Below are positions 54,475 through 64,000 of a stretch of 64,000 nucleotides of DNA, in pieces. The translations under genes and the position numbers were made by a program. The DNA comes from Trachythela sp. YZ-2020 (Eukaryota; Cnidaria; Anthozoa; Malacalcyonacea; Clavulariidae): positions 7,034,501-7,098,500 of the forward strand of contig JADLSH010000367.1 of the NCBI GenBank assembly GCA_016169945.1, in the 5' to 3' direction. Positions within the stretch are counted from its first letter, which is position 1. Every line of letters begins with the position of its first letter. The notes beneath the pieces are model-generated. The model was not told the origin of the DNA. It did no database searches and was given only the letters and a program-made list of their open reading frames with translations.

Positions 54475-54673
54475 AGATACTCCATGATATCCTAAAATAC
54501 TGTAAGATATCTTAAGATACTGTATGATATCCTCAGATACTGTATGATATCCTAAGATGCTGCATGATGTCCTAAGTATTGTATGATATCTTAACATACT
54601 CCATGATATCCTAAGATATTGCATGATATCCTAAAAAGAGTGCATGATATCCTAACATAGTGTATGATATCTT
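54475..54673. repeat. 20-bp GATATCCTAAGATACTGTAT satellite, left block
   Basis: About ten units of the same satellite as at 24.7-25.1 kb, split from the right block by the hAT insertion. Confidence 0.9.
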
Positions 54674-55906
54674 CAGGGGCGTAAATGTGGGGGTATTGGG
54701 GGATCATGATCCCCCAGAGATAATCATTGTTAAATTGGACGCATTATGCCACGTAATGCTATGCGAGACTGACTAAATAGTTTCAGAGACCGACTTCAAT
54801 CGTTGCATTAATTAAAATATAAAGTTTGCCGAATATCCTGTTTCAATCTTTGCTTTAAAGCGTTCTTCTAGAATGCCATGTCACTCATGACTGAAGCACT
54901 GTATATGCTAAAACAAACTACTTTGAAATAGAACCATTATATTGCCAGTTGCCTGTTGCCATAACTGCTATATAATCTAGATATTAAATACTTTATGGCA
55001 AACTTATTGTACAGGAAGCTAAACTTATTCTTATCCGGAAAAACTACATTGTTTTTGCGATATAATTCGGAAATTTTTACTGATTTCCACCTACAAATTG
55101 GAATAAAATATTTGTTCAGAACGCAGGAAATCGTGTCTACGAGGTCCTAGATTTCAAAATTTCCCAGAGGAGGATTGCCCCGACCCCCTGCGAATGGGTG
55201 TCCTACTGCATCAGCCGTCCTATTCTGCTGGATCTGCCCATGTGTACATGAGTTCAGTAGAAATATGAAATATAACTTACGCAAGTTGAATTGTGCGGAT
55301 ACTCATGCGCAAATTATTGCATTCTATTGTATTATAAGAATAAGTAATAGATAATTAATCGAAACTAACAAAGCGCGGACGCTTGATAAATATATGACTA
55401 TATTGATTAAATTTAATAATTCATTAATTCACACCAACGAACATATGAAAGATAAACTGTCTTGATCAGCTTCCAGTCAAAATTTTCATTATGACACTAG
55501 CGACACCACTCAAGTTTGTGAATCCTGCCCCTAATAATTTTAGCAACTAAGAATTTTAGAACTGACGCACTGTGTACGTAATTTCTAAAAACTAAAGGCA
55601 GTATGACACGAACTCTCATGCGCAGTACTCAATGTTTCTGAAAGTCAGACAACAAGTTTCTGCTCAATTTCCAATTAGTGTAATCAGATATAAAAACGTT
55701 TTTCTTGTACAAGGTGGTCATTAGTATGTCTGTACATCTTTTGTTTATTGAATTGTGTTGCCATTCAACTTATTGGAGCAGCACACGTAATTTTTCGATT
55801 TAGAATTGGGAGAGAGGGGGGGGGGGTGAAAGATCGGTCTGAATTGTTGAGTCGGTCTCATTTCGTAACTTCACCCCCACAGCCAAAATCGATATGTACG
55901 CCCCTG
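54674..55906. mobile_element. Non-autonomous hAT element with perfect 8-bp target duplication
   Basis: The ends CAGGGGCGTA and TACGCCCCTG are inverted; GTGGGGG/CCCCCAC pair just inside. GATATCTT occurs on both sides (54666-54673 and 55907-55914), an exact 8-bp duplication, the hAT signature. The element is inserted in the satellite array, which supplied the target. The 1233 bp contain no transposase frame. Part of it (54718-55122) matches the inverted repeat copy at 84-509. Confidence 0.92.
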
Positions 55907-56645
55907 GATATCTTAAGACACTACATGATATCCTAAGATACTGTATGATATCCTAAGATACTGCATGATATGCTAAGATACTCCATGATATCTTAAGATA
56001 CTGTATGATATCCTAAGATATTGCATAAGATCCTAACTTACTCCATGATATCCTAAGATACTGTAAGATATCTTAAGATACTGTATGATATCCTAAGATA
56101 TTAATTGCATGAAATTTTAACATTCTCCATGATATCCTAAGATATTGCATGATCTCCTAAAGAGAGTGCATGATATTCTAAGATACTGTATGATATCTTA
56201 AGATACTCCACGATGTCCTAAGATACTGTAAGATATCTTAAGATACTGTATGATATCCTCAGATACTCTATGATATCCTAAGATACGTACTGCATGATAT
56301 TACAAGTTATTGCATGATATCGTAACATACTCCATGATATCCTAAAATATTGCATGATATCCTAAAAATAGTGCACGATATCCCAACATACCGTATGATA
56401 TCTTAAGATACTCCGTGATATCTTAAGATACTCCGTGATATCCTAACATAGTGCGCAATATCCTACGATACTGCATGATATCCTAAAATATTGTATGGTA
56501 TCCTAAGATACTGTATGATATCCTAAAACACTTCATGATATCCTAAGATACTATATAATATCCTACGAAACTGCATAATATCCTAAGTTACTCTATAATA
56601 TCATAAGATACTGCATGATATCCTAAGATACTAAACGATATCCTA
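55907..56645. repeat. 20-bp GATATCCTAAGATACTGTAT satellite, right block
   Basis: About 36 diverged units, with TCCATGATATCC and TGCATGATATCC variants. Confidence 0.9.
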
Positions 56646-56835
56646 ATACTGAATCCTTAAATCCTCAGATTGAATCATTGAATCCCAAAATTGAATCATT
56701 GACTCTTAAGATTGAGTAATTGAATCACTAAGATATTGAATCATTGAATCCTAAGATTGAATAATTGAATCACAAAATTGAGTCATTGAATCCTAAGATT
56801 GAATCATTGAATCATACAATTGAATCCTATGATAA
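56646..56835. repeat. Minisatellite, TTGAATCATTGAATCCTAAGA type
   Basis: About nine copies of a 21-bp unit (ATTGAATCATTGAATCCTAA, with ATC variants). The unit contains TTGAATCATTGAATCCTAA, also present singly near 24540. Confidence 0.8.
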
Positions 56836-56939
56836 AGGTAAAGAAGATAAAGACAAGGGAGATAAAGATTTTTACCTTAATCTTAAGATTCAACGATATG
56901 ATTCAATGATTCAATCTGATTGATATATTTTCATTGTGA

Positions 56940-58410
56940 AAAGTTTATGCATCAGTCAATGTACATCCATAATGCTCTCATGCTGCCGATAAGTGGAGAT
57001 TTACTACGTCCAGGAATATTCTCCCAGTTTACACAAAAATGACTTGCAAAAAAAGTTGATCATAAATATTAAATTTATTATGCCTATATGTTCCAAGAGC
57101 TGCTGTATAATTATGTGGCTGCGTACAACATATCTATTTCTCACTAAGTCTAAAATCCTGCTTTCTGGTCTGCCGCATTTTAATTATGTTGTCGCAAGAG
57201 CACTTTGAGTACGATTTCAAAATATTTACCCCCTGGCAATGAAATTAACACAATTGGAATCCTTACAAAACAAGACGCTCTATTGAGCATTTAGTCGATG
57301 GGGTAATGATATAGGCTTTTTCGTAAGTAACACACTTTGACAGTCCATGCTACAGCTTCGGCAAATATTTTTCTAAGTGTGATTGTAACATACTTGGCTT
57401 ACATGACTTACATTCTTACACGAGCTTGACAAAAGCCACAAGCACGCAACTGCATTTGCGATTATCGTCGATTAATTATGATCAATATGAAAAACAGGTT
57501 TATGTACTATTGTCTTTAATTCTATACATGATGAAAACCCAAAATATAGTTGTTCACAGTAAACAAAACAGAATAAAAAATAACAGTGAGTACTGTATTA
57601 ATGTCTGTTGGACAAAATATATGATAAGTTTATCTTGGTAAAATTGTCGATAATCCTTCATGACAAAAATCAATGAGTTAATATATTTGATACTGTATCT
57701 AGTATGTTCCCAGCATAATGCTATTAGCTGGAACCGTAGCCGTGCAGGCTACTGGAACAGTTGACGTGAGATCTGAAAAAGGCCAAGACAACTACTACTG
57801 TTTGTTGAGAATTGCCCATTTGCCCGCACAGCCCGCACAGCCCGACTCTAACCCTTACATCAAATCTACCACGAACGTAACCCAAACGTAACCCTAATCC
57901 TCCGTTCGAAATCGCTCAGCATCTTTAGTGTAGGCCTCACCACGAATATGCATAGGTTCATGCGAGGTGAGCGTATTTTCAAATAAAACATGTACTTACC
58001 GTAGACATCTTCGCGCTGAAGGTACTTTTTTCTTTCACGTAAAGATAATTTTGAAATTACGACCTGAGTACGTTTGCGAAAGTCGCTTTTTCAACGGTAG
58101 ATTCCATAAATGAACACCATTGGAATCCTTACAAAATAAGCTTTTTAACAGTGGGTTATGTTGCCGACTAAACATTACAGAATCAAAAATACTAAAAGTT
58201 TAATCCCAAACATACCTCCAGTTCAACTCAAACAATCTTTAATTGGATTTGACAATAGACGTCTCCATTCGAAACTTTAGCTTTTTATCTGTGTATTTCT
58301 TGTAGAAAGTTTTGCTTCGATACGACGAGTAGAAGTATTTATTTTGATTTTTTTTATTTAATTATCGGGTATTTTCCAGCATGTGCTTGCCGTAGTTTGA
58401 CTACATATGG
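56940..58410. other. No gene seen
   Basis: AT-rich; short open frames without domains. A CGCACAGCCCGCACAGCCCG repeat lies at 57824-57843 and GTAACCC-type repeats at 57878-57895. Confidence 0.5.
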
Positions 58411-58416
58411 TTTGCC

Positions 58417-58435
58417 CAACCTCGTACCCAGGCGC
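58417..58435 (+). repeat. CAACCTCGTACCCAGGC terminus, shared with the 10.4-kb element
   Basis: The first 16 bases match the termini of the 10.4-kb transposon; further in the sequence differs. A CCCTGGGGCGAG sequence 140 bases downstream (58559) may be the diverged opposite end of a small element. Confidence 0.45.
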
Positions 58436-58939
58436 TTTGGCTTGCTACACGGTTACGTCACGAGCGCTCGGGAAACCCGTCCCGCTGTTGCTACGCACTA
58501 CAACAGGTGGGCATTTTGCACAGCGCATGCGCTAGTTGATAAGCAAAACTTGGCGCAATCCCTGGGGCGAGTTAAAGAATTCAATATGGCGACGCATGGA
58601 AGGAGTGTTTCGTGGATTTCGCTGCTTTTCAAGTTGATAAAACAGCATTGTAATCAAAGAAAACTTTGCAATAATTAATGGAAAACATTTAGCAATGCTT
58701 TCCAAAGGTTTTAAAATGAGAAATAAGTCATTTTGCTCCGTTATTTCTCTTTTTATGCTTTGAAAACAGGCACGCTCACTCTTTTTGAAAAATCCCACCA
58801 ACATTCCCAAGTTACTTCCCCATCATTTGTTTAAACCATAGTTCATAGAGACAGGGTTTGGAAGCTGGGGGTGTGGCCAAATTATGTTATTGTTCTATGT
58901 CACGTGACAATACGAGTGCATTGAAATTCGAGATGTACA

Positions 58940-61308
58940 GCCATGAGCGATCATTTTCCAGTAATTGTTACCTTGAACTTAAAGAAGCCACGAACCCAAG
59001 CCATCAATATTAAAACTAGAAGCTATAAGCAGTATGACCCTACAAAATTTTCTGGGACAGCTTAGATGATATAAATGGTGTAGACGATAAAGTCAAACTT
59101 TTTAATTCCCTTTTTGGCCAAGTTGTTGAAAGCCATGCCCCTATAAAGGAAATTAATTTTAAACACAAGGGTAACCCTGCATCACACCGGTACTTCGGGA
59201 AGAAATGAAACTACGTGATCGGTTATTAACTCGAGCTAGAGCTACAAATCTGAATTCTGATTGGATAGCTGTTAAAGCTAAGAGGAGAGAGGTGAAAAAG
59301 ATGCTGAAAACTGCAGAAATAAATTTCGTCAAGAGAAAAGTTGAAAAATGTAATGGTAAATCTAACCAATTATGAAACTTATCCGTGGCATTACTCCCAC
59401 ATCTCAGGGCTGACACCCACATTACAATACACTAAAGATCTTGTGATTGTTGCCAATGATTTTTAATAAATATTTCACATCGGTGGGTCAAAACGGTAGA
59501 AACCGTAAAACAGTTATCTTCGGACTATAATGCCGTTATGATGCCAATTGTTTCTCCTCCAAATAATTCGACTCAAGAACAATTTTATTTTGCACCTGTT
59601 ACTGTTGCTGATTTAGAAGAGTGTATTCTCAAGATGCCTGGAAACAAATCTCCTGGCGCCGATAAGATCCCAGTTAAAATTCTGAAAGATTGTTTGGCCA
59701 ATATTTCAATGCCGCTAACAAATATCATCAATCGATCCTTTGAAACATGTACTTTTCCAGAAAACTGGAAGTTAGCAGAAGTTATTCCACATGTTAAAGA
59801 GGGGGATCACGAACTAGCCGGAAACAACCGCCCAATATCCTTGATACAGTCGGCTGGTAAAATTTGTGAGAAAATAGCTCTAAAACAGTTCACAGATTAT
59901 TTGAAGGAAAACGATCTCCTTACTAGACACCAGAGTGGGAATAAATCAAATCATTCCACAGAAACCCTGAATATTATGGTCAGCGATTTCATTCTTAATG
60001 CGATGGACCGCAAGCTAATCACAGTTCTTGTACTGGTGGACTTTAGTAAGGCTTTCGATAGTATAAATCATAATATACTCATTGCAAAATTAGAAAAAAT
60101 TGGTGTATCAGCAGCCGCAGTAAATTGGTTCAGAGCTACCTAAACGGAAGGCAACAGTTTGTACGTATTGGTTCGACCCTTTCAAATAGCCTACCGTTAA
60201 AGCATGGTGTTCCCCAGGGGTCGATTTTGGAACCCTTACTCTTCAACATCTATATAAATGACTTACCTACAGCTAGCAAACATTGTAAAACTGAATGCTT
60301 TGTAGATGATTCAAAATTATTTTTATCATTTCACTTAAATGAACTGGATGATGCAGTAAACAAAGTTAACGGTGATCTTCATTCGTTGTTTGAATGGTGC
60401 TGTTCAAATTATCTCCTTATAAATCCAGACAAAACAAAGATAATGGTCTTCGAGTACCCCAGCTGCTTTCACTTTTACCCGATGTAACATTTACCCTGAT
60501 GGGTAAAGAGTTAAAACCGGCCATAAACGCAAAGGATCTTGGTATGACATGGGATTCGTATATGGCTTATGATAAACACGTGACTACCGTAGTCTCATCA
60601 TGTATGAATATGCTGTTACAGATAAATAAGTGCGACATCTTTTCGGTCGTGACTTGTTAGTAAAATTATTAAAAGTTTAGTTTTCAGTAAATTATATTAT
60701 TGTTCTTCCGTATGGGCGTCAACCTCGCAGGGCAACATTAAGAAGATGCAGTGCGTACAAAACTTTGCTGCACGAATCGTTACTGGAATACATAAGTATG
60801 ATCACATCACCCCATGTCTGAAGGAACTAAATTGGCCTCGGTATCGAAAGAACTTTATTTACGCGATGCGGTTATGACTTTCAAGTGCATAAAAGGAACT
60901 GCCCTATCTATCTAACGCAGCATTTTTGTAGTAGATTTTCAATAAGTGGAAGAATCACAAGACAATCAAATGATATTCAAATTCCTAGATGTAGAACTGC
61001 CACCGGACAAAAGTATTTTGCTTACAGAGCATCGGTTATATGGAATTCACTCTGCCCTTCACTTAAACAGGTTGAGTCGCACAGAGTTTTTAAAAATCGC
61101 CTAAAGAAACAATTATTGGAAACTTTCTTAAACACAATGTGACTTTTGAACACGTTTTTATGACTAGTTTACTATTCAAATTTTAAATATAACTTTCTTG
61201 TAATTCTAAAATTATTAGTAATTTTCTTATAACAGTTTTGTAAATTAGTTATGAAAAGCCCGCATATTGGGATAACTAATAAAATTGTATCTATGTATGT
61301 ATGTATAA
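58940..61308 (+). mobile_element. LINE 4: 5'-truncated L2/CR1-like retrotransposon, decayed
   Basis: It starts within the end of an endonuclease domain (FPVIVTLNLKKPRTQAIN) and runs through linker and RT to a 3' end with GAAAAGCCCGCATATTGGGA, then AATAAAATTG and a TATG-repeat tail (61288-61308). At least six frame breaks. It lies inside a THAP-type exon. Confidence 0.85.
59538..61142 (+). pseudogene. LINE 4 reverse transcriptase in three main frames
   Basis: Frame 1 (59538-60143): NKSPGADKIPVKILKDCLAN, NNRPISLIQSAGKICEKIAL, and VLVDFSKAFDSINHNILIAK with the first catalytic Asp. Frame 2 (60125-60487): KHGVPQGSILEPLLFNIYIN and ECFVDDSKLFLSF with the FVDD catalytic box. Frame 3 (60394-60660): TFTLMGKELKPAINAKDLGM. 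A C-terminal fragment lies at 60885-61142 (RCRTATGQKYFAYRASVIWN). The closest relatives in this window are LINEs 1 and 2, which share the RT motif spelling. Confidence 0.88.
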
Positions 61309-61391
61309 GAGATCGAGAGATATACACAAGCAAATCGATCAACGGTATCGTATTTGTGAAAGACACTTCGAAAAGAACCTTATCGAAACAT
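61309..61391 (+). pseudogene. THAP-domain exon, truncated by LINE 4
   Basis: Directly after the LINE tail the frame reads HKQIDQRYRICERHFEKNLI, the second half of a THAP zinc finger (C-x2-H in RICERHFE). It ends at a GT donor (TGTAAGTTTC, 61392). The first half of the domain (C-x2-4-C) was not found upstream of LINE 4, so the exon was cut or lost on insertion. Confidence 0.65.
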
Positions 61392-61865
61392 GTAAGTTTC
61401 TTTTCTTATCAGTTACCGATAGATTCTGAATATGGAATTATTGATATTTGAGTATTAACGCTTGAAGTTATCGCTCGTTGCGAGAAGTTTGTATAATTCA
61501 ATATGGTGTTTCAATTGTAGGGCATATGGAAATTTAATACTGATTTACATAATACCTTCAGTAATTATGCATGTGGTTCAAACCATATGCTCAAATTCTA
61601 CCGGAATACAGAAATTCAGGATAAATCACCAAATCATACTTTTCTTTAACATGTATTATAATATTAGTAAAGTGCAATTTCAGAGAGTTATATCATTTAA
61701 TATATGCCCAATTGCTTATGGATTGATATGAGCTAGTAGTCAGAATATAAGATCTACAAGATAATTTTTATTTTCCTATATACAATTCATTGAAATGGTG
61801 GTAGACTGGTAGTACTTGTGTAAAATATACTTGTATATTAACAAGGTTTTTGGTCATGTTTATAG

Positions 61866-62058
61866 TTCCCACCTGCAAAAGACTTGGAGCTGTTCCTGGT
61901 GCCTGGAGCTGTTCCTTCCTAAATTTACCAGAGAAAGCATACCTTCCACCTCCATAACTGCACCCAGAAGTGAACTTGTTCGACACAAGCCCAAACCAAA
62001 ACAATACCATTCAAGCCTCGAATATTTTAAAAGAAGGTTGAGAAATTTGTGGTTGTAG
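61866..62058 (+). pseudogene. Possible next exon of the THAP gene
   Basis: After a TATAG acceptor (61865) the sequence encodes LELFLVPGAVPS, then, after a one-base shift, LNLPEKA, the LxPGAxPxLNLP sequence found just behind THAP domains. A Pro/Lys-rich stretch follows in another frame (ITAPRSELVRHKPKPKQYHS). It ends at a TAG (62056-62058) in that frame. Confidence 0.5.
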
Positions 62059-62405
62059 GACTTGGAATTATTAACCTCAAATATGACTGAAAAAGCCCTC
62101 CTGGCTTAATAGAAAATTTATGGTTATTTATTCTGTGCAAGACAGAATATCTGTAAAGATGGACTATACAGATCAAGCAAGCATTGGATAAACTATAAGA
62201 CTAGAATATTATATCAAGAAACACAGTATTTGTATTTATATTTGTTTGGGTTTGTTATGTTGAAATCATTTTAAATTGATTTCATAATTTTTTAATTGAA
62301 CAAAAGTCTATATCTACAAAAATCACTATCAGATACAATTTTGGTTGACTCCTTCAAGAAAGAGAACAAATAATATGCAGAAATTAGTATTTACATTGTG
62401 GGTAG

Positions 62406-62478
62406 GCTCAGATTCAAGCTGTTGGGGTTCTCCGTGCATGCTATGGTGCATGCGAGAGCCCCAACATATAGAATCCGA
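62406..62478. repeat. Hairpin, 73 bp
   Basis: GTTGGGGTTCTCCGTGCATG (62418-62437) pairs with CATGCGAGAGCCCCAAC (62450-62466) around a short loop, and the outer AGATTC/GAATCC bases pair less well. It resembles a tiny MITE or a terminator-like hairpin. No gene is attached. Confidence 0.5.
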
Positions 62479-64000
62479 GTTACATTGAAGAATAGTGTAG
62501 ATATTATTTACAGCTGAAGTTCTCTGTCAACCTTTAACTGTTTCCTCAAAAGCCTTCTTTTTCTTTTTCAAGTAATTTATACTTGTTAAGGATATCTCGT
62601 GCAAAGGAGAATCCTCTGACGGTTGCGTATAGTTTGATAAGTTTGAACAAAAATTGTACAACATGCATGTTTGTAGACTTTTCAATACTTTTTTAATCAT
62701 TTTATAAGGCTGATATATAAATACAGGATTATTTGTGTTAAACACATGGTATAAATACAATAAAAGTCAAATTTACTTAAATTATTATTCTAAAGTTTGA
62801 AAACACACCAGGTCTAATTCACATAAATACTGTTAGTTTCTCAAAACAATTTGTATAATCATGAAATTTGGCTAACATTACCAAGTGCACTATGAATGAT
62901 TGATAGTAAGCACTGACATAATGACCTCAGACCACTGTTTTGAATAAAGTAAGCACAATTGCCATACAAATGTCATGTGTGGCCATTTCCTCATAATTTT
63001 GACCCAAGATGATTAATAAGAGCCTTTTACTAGACTTGACTGCATTGTATCAACAACATGGAGGAATTTATCTGCAAGAAAGAAAAAAAATACTAAATCT
63101 TTGGACAAATGGCCAAAAAGAGGGAAATTGTAAGGCAAATGTAAGCCAATAATGGCCAAGGTGTATTTAAAATCCAAGCCAAAGTAGAAAATGATATGCC
63201 AGTTATTCTACCAATAATTTTGTAAACACAAAACAGTAAGATATGAATCAATACCAAATTGCTATAGCATTTTCTTAAGGGGGCTGCAGTCAGTGATGGC
63301 TGACATACCCATATTCAGAGATAAAAATTTACATCTTGCGCATTTTTCCCAGCATACCCACTAATTTTTCTATGAAGCCTGACTAATAAAGATAATTTTA
63401 AGCCATATTTCAGAGAACGGCAAGGGGCAAAATCTTAAGATATGTTTATTTATATGCCATATCACCATTGAATTTGACAAAGCAAGCACCCCTATATTTA
63501 AGACAGCCACAAGACACTTAAACTCAAACAAATCAATGCGGCATTTCCTGACTCATAACAACCAATACTTGAGCAGCCTCAAGAAAGTTTTTGCATCTAT
63601 ATTTACTTTATAACAAAGCAACACAGGAGCAATTTCATAAGCATGTGACAACACGACATTTTCACTGCATAAGTGCATTTGACAATTATAACATCTAGCA
63701 CATTTTTCCTATTAATGTTTCAAGTTTTAATAAAACAAAGTATGATTTAACTTTCATAAAATACCTTTTTCTAGCTAAAGGCCACGGCAGATTTTGCAAA
63801 ATTTAAAGAGCAATATGTGTGATTTTCTTCCAAATGTGTATTTTAAGACACTTGTAATTCCTGATAAGGAAGGACAAACAAATTATTGAACATACCTGTG
63901 GAAACAACAATAACTCAGCTTCCATTAACAGTAAAATAAGGACACTTGCTTGTTTCCAGATTGCTATATCCTGCTTCTTAAATTCAGACAATGAGTGAAA
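62479..64000. other. No gene seen
   Basis: AT-rich unique-looking sequence. Small frames (62527-62760, 63803-63991, both minus) lack recognisable domains. It may be intron or intergenic sequence. Confidence 0.5.

Overview
The window looks like a repeat-packed piece of a cnidarian nuclear genome; Anthozoa or Hydrozoa is my inference, made from the transposon families and their style and not from any host gene. It is AT-rich. Several genes are spliced with GT-AG introns. There is one eukaryotic tRNA-Leu gene, and almost all other recognisable coding sequence belongs to mobile elements in various stages of decay. I found no convincing ordinary host protein gene.

Layout. 0-1 kb: a hAT-like non-autonomous repeat. 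1.5-4.5 kb: a decayed THAP/P-element transposase gene. 5.1-32.1 kb: one degraded Polinton/adintovirus-like endogenous element. It has a protein-primed-type DNA polymerase B on the minus strand, several small minus-strand genes, then a plus-strand block of a small basic membrane protein, a major capsid protein (still open over 411 codons) and an A32-type packaging ATPase. A 354-bp inverted repeat lies near both ends. Other elements are inserted in it: a 10.4-kb transposon (7859-18258), a full-length LINE (about 20.1-23.5 kb), a large satellite palindrome (25.07-26.75 kb) and a 1.1-kb inverted-repeat element (28.98-30.11 kb). 32.3-35.7 kb: PIF/Harbinger element 1 (transposase plus Myb-like gene). 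35.8-38.6 kb: another LINE. 39.2-43.0 kb: Harbinger element 2, split by a tRNA-derived SINE; a second SINE lies at 43.5 kb. 44-52 kb: no recognisable genes. 52-62 kb: a mariner-type element, a short TIR element, a 20-bp satellite holding a hAT element with a perfect 8-bp target duplication, a LINE, and a THAP exon cut by that LINE. 62-64 kb: no recognisable genes.

Most notable: the 10.4-kb insertion. Its two 95-bp terminal inverted repeats are identical over the full 95 bases, it is flanked by a 9-bp target duplication (8 of 9 match), and removing it puts the interrupted Polinton gene back in frame. Inside it are a divergently arranged RecQ-like helicase gene and a ZAD-like zinc finger plus DUF6589-like gene. 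This suggests a large DNA transposon whose candidate transposase is the DUF6589-like protein, partnered with a helicase. Second: a 1952-bp element nested inside it, with about 460-bp inverted repeats, a perfect 7-bp target duplication and a possible two-exon gene of 78 codons.
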